A stretch of DNA of 64,000 nucleotides from Emergomyces orientalis (lineage: Eukaryota; Ascomycota; Eurotiomycetes; Onygenales; Ajellomycetaceae): assembly GCA_002110485.1 (NCBI GenBank), contig MOWL01000090.1:310001-374000 (forward strand), written 5' to 3'. The notes under the pieces were generated by a model. That model did not search any database. It had not been told where the DNA came from and worked only from the letters and a program-made list of their open reading frames with translations. Each line of letters opens with the position of its first letter. The first letter of the stretch is position 1. Made by a program: the position numbers and the translations under genes. This document shows positions 48,001 to 57,291 of the stretch, in pieces.

Positions 48001-49683
48001 GATATCTTTCTCATTCAAAACAGCAGTGAAGCTGACCATTCGATCGGGAGAGGTCATAATAATCGAGTGAGCTTCTCCATATGCCAATTGCTTGAACGTA
48101 TAGCCCTTGCGGACTAATTTGCCAAAGCTCACGATATTTGCTTCTAATTCGGGGGCAAATCGCACACCTTCCAGGCACACATCCGCCCCATCAACCGCCA
48201 GTTCAACCGTACCAACGGCCGCAGCTGGAACAATGGTCCCATCCGCCATTTTCAATTTAACATTGGAGCTCATTGAATGGCATTTAACAAGCTCCTTGCG
48301 TGGTGTTGCGTGAGCGCCAGACCCCGAGTCCAGAACCCACTCATCCGCAATATCATCATCACGGACGATTTCACGAGCATGGAACACCTTCTCAACCGTA
48401 CTGTGTACAGGAGCAGAGCCGTCATCGGGGCTCTTGAAAGAATCCTCATTATTGGCCTTCTTCTTATCCTTCTTGGTGCCACCACGCCTTTTTTCATTAG
48501 AATAACCTGATGGACGCTTCTCTGGGTGCTTTTTCCAACAGCTCTCCTCATTATGGCCCACAATCCCGCAATGTGAGCATTTTGGCCTGCCTGATGCAGA
48601 TGGAGCAGGGCTCTCACCCGCATCATCCATACTGCTCGCATTATTTACGGGCGCCTTTGTGTTCTTTGAAGAAGAGGAACTGCCGCCAGAGGGCAATCGA
48701 AGCAGAATATCACGGCATAGACCCACAAAATCATCCTCCAGGAGAGTATCTTCACCACTCTTTTCAATATCATCCATCCTATTTCGTATGAGATTGGCCC
48801 ATCTACTGTGAATCCCCGCAAGCAATCGATCAAAGAAGACGGAATCCGGCATATAAAAATCTAATCGCTTATATTCAGTTCGTACGGCTAAGAGACGCTC
48901 AATAAACGCACGATCCGACCCGCAAGACTCAGCCGTCATACCCAGGAACTCATTGAAAAGACGAAACCGGCGAACTACGCGGCGTTCAGCGAAGTTCTCC
49001 TCTACTATGGACCACAGCATATAGGCAGACAATTGATTCTCCTTCGGTATAGTAAAATGAGTTCTAGCCTGTGCGGAAATCGCTGACCACATATAATTAC
49101 GCAGCCAGCTATTCCGCTCCCTCCAGAGCTTCGCAACGTCCTCACTGACCCCCTCAGGCGGGGCCAGCTCCTTATTTAACAAAATATCATCTGTTTCTGA
49201 ATCCTTCGCCGCGAGAAGAACCTCATCCCTCCACATGGGATAGTTCATGGAGCCCAGCAGCAGAACTGGCTTTTCAAGAAGCTTAACTGTAAGTCGAAAC
49301 TCCTTAATGGCCTTCAAATAAGCCGTCATATTGGCGCCTGCGAGCTCCCCCGCACCAGCACCAGCCTTAATCCGCGCTGTTTCATTCTCCAACCTCGCAA
49401 TCTCCAACCTCGCCCGGGTCTCAGCGCTCAAGGAGTCATCATGCTCAACCTGAGCCTCCTGGGTGGGTTCATCGCGATCTGAGCCCGTATCCGACATATC
49501 CGACATTGGATCTTCGAAATCAGCACTTGACTCCTCCGAAGGAGCTCTTGCGGGCAATTTACGGGCTGTAATGGGGGTTGGAAAGGGCTCGTTTTCAATA
49601 TTCTCCGGCGTACGTTCCGCTCGCCTAGTCGGCTTATTTTCCCTCGTAAGATCAGGACTGTTGCCTGACCGTAAGTTCACCAT
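45085..49683 (-). CDS. Copia gag-pol polyprotein
   Basis: A single 1,532-residue frame starting at the first ATG (49683, MVNLRSGNSPD) holds all enzymatic parts in copia order. Gag ends in a CCHC knuckle (CSHCGIVGHNEESC, about 367-380). Protease has WVLDSGSGAHATP (about 453). Integrase has an HHCC zinc domain (about 608-646, ending FCKTCVQAK), then catalytic Asp in FIDLAGG (about 672), Asp in LHWDGGGEF (about 744, versus the usual SDNGGEF) and Glu in AERANRIIIER. Reverse transcriptase has IDYVSAFLNG (about 1117) and active-site LHVDD (about 1202, versus usual YVDD). RNase H has YADSDWAG (about 1374), STTEAEYIAASEA and HIDNKGAIDLA. No stop or frameshift is present. The Gag N-terminus is acidic. 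Confidence 0.97.
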   Translation of the reverse strand: MVNLRSGNSPDLTRENKPTRRAERTPENIENEPFPTPITARKLPARAPSEESSADFEDPMSDMSDTGSDRDEPTQEAQVEHDDSLSAETRARLEIARLENETARIKAGAGAGELAGANMTAYLKAIKEFRLTVKLLEKPVLLLGSMNYPMWRDEVLLAAKDSETDDILLNKELAPPEGVSEDVAKLWRERNSWLRNYMWSAISAQARTHFTIPKENQLSAYMLWSIVEENFAERRVVRRFRLFNEFLGMTAESCGSDRAFIERLLAVRTEYKRLDFYMPDSVFFDRLLAGIHSRWANLIRNRMDDIEKSGEDTLLEDDFVGLCRDILLRLPSGGSSSSSKNTKAPVNNASSMDDAGESPAPSASGRPKCSHCGIVGHNEESCWKKHPEKRPSGYSNEKRRGGTKKDKKKANNEDSFKSPDDGSAPVHSTVEKVFHAREIVRDDDIADEWVLDSGSGAHATPRKELVKCHSMSSNVKLKMADGTIVPAAAVGTVELAVDGADVCLEGVRFAPELEANIVSFGKLVRKGYTFKQLAYGEAHSIIMTSPDRMVSFTAVLNEKDIYVIEKPPQIRDLIQFAMPNGDFRPVNAVDDSLLALPSMNIKPVELTMLQWHLKLGHLNHMDIAKMAADPRMGMRIKGSKALPFCKTCVQAKMARPAFEPMIRKVKPAARLFIDLAGGGRTLFNEDGVPTYGGADYWMSITDDATRYRWAILMATKGEATAKLRDFITMIETTAQRCVGSLHWDGGGEFKSDELKAFCKQRGIAYETTTPYTPQSNGPAERANRIIIERTRSLLFDSGQPRDLWGEAMQAAVMLINMSPTSTKLYGCKEGSPLTPFEAWMGVQPTANWLHRWGCKVYKKDLRVTNKLADRTDGKEWIFVGYQGLHQVRIWDPDARRLEIARDVVFDEALVEDVSFINAALPAPHEPNNIPDELDVLNPADGWQHCLLRRLARERPHIMKMLVNGDLEEAIEPTYLINSDVDLLNESDEHANDNGDEPVLSTLTDRPTTLAEARRSPDWHHWLEAMRKEVDMFNQKKTYVITERSPDMDVLTGKWVYDRKLNNKGETIRFRARWVVRGFLQQRGVHYTKSYAAVVSGPTTRSLFAISTARGWKSKAIDYVSAFLNGVLPQEEMIYMQLPTGIKHGRGNLVGLVRQSLYGLKQAARTWYFLATEHLTSIGFRISPYDGGFLYHPIRKVYLTLHVDDCRVTGPNEHDIDWVLDEIAKRFDTKRIDDDKPYLGMEIAGRNGDLLVTQTRYIDEILDDFGMTAINPAPTPMNAGTKLQFSPDEDKGLDDDFTATRYRQGLGSLQYLVTSTRPDIMFAVNYLSRFNSRPNKECWAALKHVLRYMKKTRTTGILYKRNIGDEGLAPMAYADSDWAGADPQYKSTTGYIIMINGAPVSWRSQRQISTAKSTTEAEYIAASEAACELIWLKDMLHDAGLLENADGYVLSNNLHIDNKGAIDLANGESLTKRSRHIEVRYHILRDLVAKKELLLRHVSSTENKADGFTKALPRPAFNAFVANLGLIGSGGSA

Positions 49684-49740
49684 GAGAGGCAAGAACTAGC
49701 TGTATAAGAGAAATAGATAGCAGTAACGCAGCGTATTAAA

Positions 49741-49757
49741 CAGAGGGCCTCATAACC
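49741..49757 (-). other. Primer-binding site matching an initiator-tRNA anticodon arm
   Basis: Directly after the 5' LTR (element orientation) comes GGTTATGAGGCCCTCTG. Its complement contains CTCATAACC, the anticodon loop and 3' stem start of fungal initiator tRNA-Met (CAU anticodon), preceded by GGGC. Drosophila copia primes from a cleaved half initiator tRNA using the same region. One extra C separates this site from a perfect match to the yeast tRNA. Confidence 0.75.
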
Positions 49758-49859
49758 TCATAGAGTGCATCAAGCCTATCATATTGAACTACCTAACTAG
49801 CTAAAATATATATGTGTGTGTGGGGCATGTGACCCGGGTAGCCCTAGTATCACCTAACA
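49758..49859 (-). repeat. 5' LTR of the copia element (102 bp)
   Basis: It is identical base for base, as read by eye, to the 3' LTR. It is one of the shorter copia LTRs. It is flanked by the GGTTG duplication on the outer side and by the primer-binding site on the inner side. It should carry the promoter of the element. Confidence 0.97.
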
Positions 49860-49864
49860 GGTTG

Positions 49865-50754
49865 CTTGCCGCAATATCACGTGCTAAGGTTTTCTGAATT
49901 GCTGTTGAAGTCAAGAACTTAATCGATAACAAAATCATAATAAATGACGTCACGAGGAAGAGAGGGCTAAACGACAATGAGGCGAGGGGCGAACGTATGC
50001 GAAAGACAAGAGCCTGCTCGTTTCAATCCCTTAGAAACTAAGCGGAGTCAATCCTCCCGGCCTAGCTTGCGCAGGCCTGGGTGAAAATAAAAAAATAGTA
50101 GGGCGAGCGCCTAAGGCAAGTAATAAAAGTCTACGGAGTAGTGGTTTTGAATATGTAGTCTAATGGGAATAGAGTCGGGGATATCGGGTTTATGTTTTTA
50201 TAGATCGAACAGCAGTAAATAGCAGCAGTATTGCTTTTCGAACTTTTTTCGAGATCCAACTGAACACGTACGCGAGAAAAAAAATGAGCCAAAGCTCCAG
50301 GCTACCAACATTACATTCACCAGGAAACGCAGCGGGCTGCACAGAAATAAAAACAAAGGAGAAAAGAAGTAAGGTTCACGAAAAGCGAAAGTAGCCATAA
50401 TAATAAAACGAGGATGGGGCGCGCATCAAGCGCCATCAATCCAACACGAAAATTGTCCGAAATAGTTCGGAAAGTGGTGAGCGTCAAGAATAGAAAACAT
50501 ATAGGAAAAGGATACAAACGAAAGGGGATACGGTAAAGTCTAGACAGCTAGTAGAATATACAATAATCAATGGAAATTGAAATAATAAGAAGCGTCAACG
50601 CTCCACCAGTAGATAGAAGTCAAAAATAGGCTTTACAAAAGTGAAAAGAAAACAGATAAAAAGTATCTCTTTGAGCAGGAAAAAGGTTATGGGAATGGGT
50701 ATCAAATATAGAGATAGCTCTCTCACTCGCAAAAGTACACACCGGGGATGGGTT
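49865..50754. other. Spacer between the copia insertion and the 2,003-residue gene
   Basis: This spacer holds the 3' UTR of the minus-strand gene on its right and the empty-site flank of the copia insertion on its left. A perfect TGACGTCA lies at 49945-49952. Nothing coding was supported. Confidence 0.45.
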
Positions 50755-53700
50755 TCAGTAGTCCATATAGTATTCTGGGTGCCATTCCTGCCCAGGATAT
50801 GCGGTGCTGGACATGACAATTTCTTCGCTCGAGTCATCCCCGGGAATTGGGACGGGCAATTCAACAGGCTCAATATGCCTGCCAGGGCCCGTCATACGCT
50901 GCGATGACACACGATGATAGTCCCGATCTTGTGGAAGCTTGTGTGGGTGTGATGGGCCATCGGTTGGTGGGGAAGCGGCTCGCGACATGGTGGTGGAGTT
51001 CGGAAGTGGATTCTGAGCTGGATCGGGAGACTGGGTTCGGGCTGAATGTTGAGCGGAGGTAGTTGTTGGTACGTGCCCGTTTTGGAACTGGATAAACGAC
51101 ATTGGGCTTTGAGATCTCAATTGGAGGTTGTTCGTGTAGGACTGAGGGTTCCCAGGTGGTGTCGCATAGGCGAGGGCAGTGGTATGAGATGGGAAGTTAG
51201 CCGGCTGGCTGCTACGACTAGGTTGCGCATTCTCCTGGGTATGGGATTGCTGCGAAGTCATTGAACGGCGTCCACCGAACTGAGCTACCGGTTGTGTTTC
51301 AGGTTGGCCAGTTTGCTGCTGTTGATGTGGCATTGCGTTGGGGTGCCTATTCGGATATGTTTGTGGATGTGGTTGCGGTTGCGGGTGCGGGAGAGCCGTG
51401 ATCTGCGTTTCATACTGCTGTGAAGAATACTCCGGTGTCTGGGGTAACTTAGTCGCGGGCTCCGCATGCCTGGAATGGCGATTAAACAGACCCTACGTAG
51501 ACAGTTCATGTCAGCAAAATGAAGTCAAGGTCAAAGCCAGGTACCGATACGGGTAACTTACAGCAACTCTAGGCATGTTCTTCTTCTTCATCTCGCCAGC
51601 ATTTTGGGCAAGACGGTTTGCGCCCCTAATAAATTTGCCATGAATTTTCATTTTGGAAGCCGGAGCTTGGTTGTTCGGCGGGTCACTCGATGGGTTACTG
51701 GGATCCGAAACCGACACCGACACGGTGCGTCCGGGCTCCTCAGATCCGAGAGCGCTCGCACTCCTGGTTTTTGACAGGCCTGAATCAACTTTGAACGATT
51801 GGAACCGACTGCTCCAGCTCCTCTCGTTAGATTGTCCGGTGGCGCTCGCACGTCGTTCAGCTGTTTGACGAGAAAAATGTACTTTGGACATCAGGCCCGC
51901 CATAGCCGAACCTGGGCGTGATTCCTCTTGCACAGTTGGGGGCCTTGATGAGGGATTTCCCGAAGGGGAGAAGTACTCTCGGATCAGCTGAGTGGATGAG
52001 CGTGGATCTCTGACAGAACCAGCAAAATGTGCTGGTTGGCCCGCAGGAGGACTGGTGGGGCGTTGACTAGGAGTCTCCGTTGAAACGGAGGGCGGAACGG
52101 ATGGCTGATCAGCAGGCTTTCCCTCCGCGATTCCGGTATTGTGTTGACGTTCTACCGTTTCACGCTGGGCGGCTGTATCCGGCACAGGAGGAGGAAGGCG
52201 GGGTTTCTCATCTGCAATATTATTCACGTCCGTGGGTTCGACAGCAGCTGGGTTCGATTGGGGTGGGTCTTGCTCTGCACGCTGGGTCTCATCTTTCGGT
52301 GTCGGTTTGTCCACGGATTCATGACCCTCCGGCCGGTCAGTTACTATATTATCCTCGGCAGGCAAAGCCGGTAATGCTTTGGTTTTATTTGCCGGTGATA
52401 CTGGTGGGCTTTTTGGTTCAGATGAAACCCTTTGCGCAGTTTTATCACCCCCTATATATCTGGGTTCCGTGGACTCTCGTCTGGAAGACGAAGCGGTGCT
52501 CCTGCGTTCAGTATGACGCTCCATATGTTGACCGGAAACTCTTTGCGCAGTTTTATCCCCCCCGGTAGATCGGGGCTCTGCTGATTCTCGTCTGGAGGAC
52601 GAAACCGTATCCCTACGATCGGTATGATGTTCCACATGTTGGGCGGAGACCCTTTGCGCAGTTTTATCAGTCCCCGTAGATCGAGGCTCGGCTGATTCTC
52701 GTCTGGAGGACGAAACCGTATCCCTACGATCAGTATGATGTTCCACATGTTGGGAAGAAACAACCGCCCGTGGCTGCGAATGACGAGCGGTTACATCGTC
52801 TGGTTGGCCGTTCGAGAGGCTAGCCTCAGGTGTGGGCTTTATCGACGCCGCAGCGCGTAAGGTATCAGAGACTTCCTGGCCATTTCCACTATTCGATGGC
52901 ATATGGGGTGATTGGTCACTCTCTTCAACACTACGAGCTGGTTCAGATACTGGGGTAGGTGACATCTTCCCCTTTTTGCCAATGTTGATTTCGCGCGAGA
53001 TAAAGGTGCGCAATTCGGAAGTAATCACGCTTGCCTTCCGAGGAATGACTTTGACAGCGCGTGCTTCCTCAACTGGTGGGCTAGTGTAGGTAGCATAATC
53101 AGATGGCATAAAAGAGGCCCTGTTATCGACCATGGACAGTGCCGCCGATGACGTTGGCCGCTGTTCGTCTACAGAATCAGTAGGGCTTTGTGCCTCCTCA
53201 AGCACCTCCAGTGTCGCTTTCTGTTCTACCACCCGCTGCGCTTCTGGTTGTAGTTGATAATGGGCCTCCTTTTGCGGTTCTTGCTGCAGCTCCTGTTGAA
53301 GCTCTTGTTTAGGGTTCCCTTGCGGCTGCTGTTGTGGAGCTTGTTCGGGCTCCTGCTGAGGTTCCTGCTGTAGCCCGTAGAGTGGCTCTTCCGGTTCTTG
53401 TTGCAACTGCCGTTGCGGTTCTTGCGGCTCTTGAGGTTCATGTAGCGCATGCTGTAACTCTTGAGCCTTCTCTTTGACCTCCTCTTTGACCTCCTCTTTG
53501 ACCTCCTCTTTGACCTCCTCTTTGACCTCCTCTTTGACCTCCTCTTTGACCTCCTCTTTGACCTCCTCTCTCACTCCCTTATGCAACTCTTCAAATGCCT
53601 CTTCACGCGTCTCTTCCCGCACCTCCACCGGACTCTCCAAATTCCCATCCTCAGCCGGTACGGGTACATCAGCCTTCACATCCGCATCACTCTCCTTCTC

Positions 53701-56700
53701 CTTCTCCTTCTCCTTCTCCTTCTCCTGCTCCTGCTCCCGCTCCACTGCCGAACCCCCCTCCACCTCCACAGAACCCTCCACCGGCGTAGAATCCTGCACA
53801 CTACTATCATCAAACCCATTCTGCACAGAATTCCTCTCCACCTGATCCGTAGCCTCAACGGGAGACCCAACCGGAGACACAAGCGGGGTGGGGCAACTAT
53901 TCCTCTCCAACCTCGGCGCCGGTGCTGGAACAGCGAAGGGAATATCACCACCGCCACCACCAGAACTATTGCCGCCCCACATAATCGCCGTCTGAGGCTC
54001 AGGCGACGACAGCGAAGTAGCAGATGTCGCCTTAGTCGCCTCATGCTCCTCCCACGTCGTCGACATATCATTAGCGAATGGCGCGCGATCTAATTTCAGC
54101 GATAAAAGCCGCGGTAAGGGTTTGCCAGCAGCAGCGGCGGCAGCGGCGGCGGTTTGTCGGTCGTCGAATCCACCACGTTGCTGCGTCTCGAGGCTTGGGG
54201 TGGAGCTAGACCTGCGCCGCGACGAGGAACCGGGGCGGGAGGAATTAACCTACAAAAATTGACGCCAGAGAATATATTAGATTTCAGAGTGCTTTTTCCA
54301 AGAGGGCGGCAAGATGGTGAGGGTGGAGAGACGTGGAGAGAGAAGAGAAGTATGAGGTGGAACAATAGGTATAAGGATGTGGTTGGTGAAACTGATGTGT
54401 CATATAATGCCCGCGCAATGTTTTGGCGTGGTCAGAACTATGGGATCCTCAATACAAATTGATGATAAAAAAGGCAAAATTGGAAAAAAATGAAAACAGT
54501 AAAGGTGTATAGAAAAGTGAGTAAGGACTGATGCTCAGATTGGCTTCGCAAATCGCAAAGGGGGTTAGAAAAAATTTTGCCGCGCCCGAAATCGAAAAGC
54601 AAAATGAAAAACAAAGAAGAGGAGAAAAACCCCTTGTCTGACCCTCCTGACGGATCAAGAAAAAAAAAAAATCAAAATCCCAACAATGAGATTTTCAAGT
54701 ATCTACCTTATCAGTACTGCTACTGTTCCGGAACTTGCTCCTCCCCTTCGCAAAGAGCCCTTTGGCCGCTCCCCCGGCCTTCCCGCCCAGTACACCGGCG
54801 GTGTGCAGCAAATCCTTACCCTTTGCCTGCACCTGCTGGCTGTTGATTTTCGTCGAGAGTTGGTTGGCGGTGGATGCATGTCTTGTATGGCCGGCGGCCG
54901 TCGTCGTTGTCGCCGGGGATCCTTCGTGGTGGGACGTTTGTAGCGAAAGATTACCTAGAGAAGTGAGTTTGGGGAACTTGTTTCGCGACGGGTTAGGTCT
55001 ATGCGCAAAGGTCGTTCCGGGTGGGAGGAGGCCATTGCGCTGAACTAGTTCCGCATGTTCGGGATGTGAGCTGGTTGTTGCTTTTATCCAGGATGAAAGA
55101 CCGGTGTCCATATTTGCGAATTGTTTCCTGGTTCGCTCGAATGTTTTGACTTTCTCTTCGGGTTTTTCTATGGCCATGATTTGGCGGAAGCCTAGCAACT
55201 TGGGATCTTGCGTTTCTAGGAGCTGAGGGGCTTGCTGAGGCTGAGGTTGAGTAAGAGAGCTGGGGGATCCTCCAACAGGGACTGGTTGGGTGGGTAGATT
55301 GTCATATGGTTGGACGGATGGCGATTCATTCGCTGTGGGGGGTTGAATTGGACTCACTTCAGCCCCCTTTGTGGGGCTTGGGACGGCAACAGCCTGACTG
55401 GGGTTCGTATTTGGGCTTCTCTCAGGCTGCTGTTCGTTGAGGTCTCGACTGATGCGTTCCAGACCAGTTGGCGTCTTTTCCTCCCCAGACGATCGTGTAG
55501 TATCTGCCCCCAGAGCTGGATTGATAGTTAACTGCTGGGGTTCCTGGTTATTATCTTCAACGGATGATTCTTCCCAAGAGAACCGTTTCTTCAATTTCGT
55601 GGCCGGTTCTTGCTGACCAGCAAGACCAGAGCTGTAGTCGGGGCCAGGACCTGGGAAAACTGGGGCGACAGGAGCTGTTTCCACTTCAGGGGAGTGTGAG
55701 TCTAAATTGGGATGGGGCGCATTATCTGGACCGACGGGTAGAGGTTTGTCAGGCCCAGCTTCCAAGTTTCGGTTAGAATCATCCGCTCTCTGCTCTTGGT
55801 CTTGAGGAGCAATCGAAACCCGCGGATTCAATGATTGCATAATTTCATCCCTTAGCCGATCATGGACGCCTGGGGACACATTTTCAGGGCTAGACGGTGA
55901 GACAGTTTCCGGGACGGGACGATCATGTTGGACCTGAGAAAGTCGCTTCTCTCCTCCTACATTAAGCGCAGGTGGCATATGAGCTTTCTCGTCTTTCGGG
56001 GGTGCGGGCGGAGGCGGCTCAACAGGTGGTTCGTGGGCATGGGGATTAGCTGGTGACGCAGGCTGAGCATGCGGTTCAGCAGGGACCGTTGGCGCATTCT
56101 CCAGAATTGATGATTGTGCCTCTGCCTGCTGGGGGTATTAAGGTCCGATGCAGTGGGTGAAGGCAATATATGACCTTCTCCGCCCTTGGCATCGGCCGGC
56201 TTGGCTTCAGGCGTGCCCGCTGCGGATACTTCCCCTAGCCGAGATTTGGCGGGGTGGACAGTGCATTGAACAACAGGTTTTCTAACAGGGCTACTTCTAG
56301 AATTGGGTGGGGACAAGCTCCGCCTGTGGCCCGGTTTAAACTCCGTAGGCTCTTCATCAATGGTTGGAGTCTGATCAGTGGATGGTGGTCCTGCCCCACG
56401 TCCATCTCCAAAGCCGGCTGAAGGGTGGGATTGGATTATTGGGCTGATAACGGAGGTACTGGCACTATCTGATCTGAGGATACTGCTAGTTGTTGTACTT
56501 GGGGTTTCTGGGCGTGCATCGAACGCCTGATGGACAATAGAGCGGTAACCAAGAGATGGGTTATGGTGTAATCCAGTATCATCAGCGGGTGGCTGTTGTT
56601 CTTCTTGTGTTTCTTGATTTGGTTTGCTACTACCCTGGTCCTGTGAAACAGATGCACCACCCATGGGCCCGTCTCCAGGTCCAGTAACAGGCCTTTTCAC

Positions 56701-57291
56701 AAGGGGCGTTTGGGAGACTGGCTTCCTTTCCTCTGAAAATTGGGGCCGGTTCTCTGTTGTATTTATGGGTAACCCGCTGCGCTGGTCAGGGTCGTGCCGC
56801 ACAAGGGGACTTTCTCGTGGTGCAGGTTCAGGTATTTTTGAAGCACTGTCTGCGTGCACTGCAGCCTGTGCAGCATTTGGTACGCCAACTGAGGTGTCAG
56901 GAGTAGTACTGTGGTCTACTTCCTTCTGATTTTCTTTTTGTCTCTCCTCTTCCACGCGTTTGTATATATCAGCTGGGCGGATAAATGGCAGCGGTTTCGA
57001 CGATTCGATTTCACCCGTAGTTTGTTGCGCAGGGATTTCAACCTGTTTATTTCGTTGATTTTCTTGGGTATCAAGGGGGGAAGACGCTTCTGGTTCATCT
57101 GGGACGGTAGCTAAGCGAGCTGCGGGTTCCTCATCTCCATACTCATCGCTATCACCCCACTCGTCCCCATCGTACGAATAGGACTTTGCATTCACCCAGC
57201 GTTTCGTTTTCTGGCGGTTGACATTTGTCCTGAAGGAAGGAGGTTGCCCTGGTGTTAATTGTCCGCCACCTCTGCCATCATTTCCAACCAT
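50755..57291 (-). CDS. Giant disordered fungal protein (about 2,003 residues) with one apparent frameshift
   Basis: Three exons (57291-54707, 54249-51562, 51492-50755) join in frame if one base is restored in exon 1. The start is MVGNDGRGGGQ followed by VNRQKTKRWVNAKSYSYDGD. At the C5 run (+ strand G5, 56131-56135) the frame jumps from SDLNTP to QQAEAQSSILENAP; a sixth C would keep it open, and exon 1 then has 862 whole codons. Exon 1 ends SSSTDK and joins VNSSRPGSSSRRRSSS through a 457-nt phase-0 intron. Exon 2 holds SPFANDMSTTWEEHE-like sequence (here APFANDMSTTWEEHE), eight KEEV repeats, a Gln/Glu-rich stretch and three copies of a 37-residue repeat. The C-terminus is basic (KMKIHGKFIRGANRLAQN), then Gln/Pro-rich, ending EWHPEYYMDY. 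Probably a scaffold; no family recognised. Two separate genes is an alternative, given the long middle intron. Confidence 0.75.
52440..52772 (-). repeat. Three tandem 111-bp repeats (37 residues each)
   Basis: Within exon 2 of the giant gene three adjacent units each read QHVEHHTDRRDTVSSSRRES, then AEPRSTGGDKTAQRV, with small changes. The first two (in protein order) are almost identical; the third has more substitutions (QHMERHTERRSTASSSRRES). This suggests recent expansion of one end. Each unit is basic and Ser-rich. Confidence 0.9.
53471..53566 (-). repeat. Eight perfect 12-bp tandem repeats encoding KEEV
   Basis: Eight consecutive identical copies of TCTTTGACCTCC (+ strand) encode a charged Glu-Glu-Val-Lys helix of 32 residues in the giant protein. 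Perfect copies in a coding minisatellite imply frequent slippage, so copy number probably varies between strains. Confidence 0.95.

Larger units (their letters stand above)
44878..49864 (-). mobile_element. Complete Ty1/copia LTR retrotransposon with target-site duplication
   Basis: The element spans 44883-49859 (4,977 bp) and is flanked by the 5-bp direct repeat GGTTG (44878-44882 and 49860-49864). The two 102-bp LTRs read identically by eye, and one uninterrupted gag-pol frame fills the interior. In element orientation: 5' LTR 49859-49758, primer site from 49757, leader of 74 nt, gag-pol 49683-45085, a G7 polypurine tract (44991-44985), 3' LTR 44984-44883. Identical LTRs plus an open frame mean a very recent insertion. 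Copia rather than gypsy order is shown by integrase lying before reverse transcriptase. Confidence 0.97.

Noticed and set aside
53461..54093. Plus-strand frame of Leu/Phe/Asp repeats
   Set aside because: Antisense reading of the KEEV and Glu/Lys-rich repeats in the giant gene.
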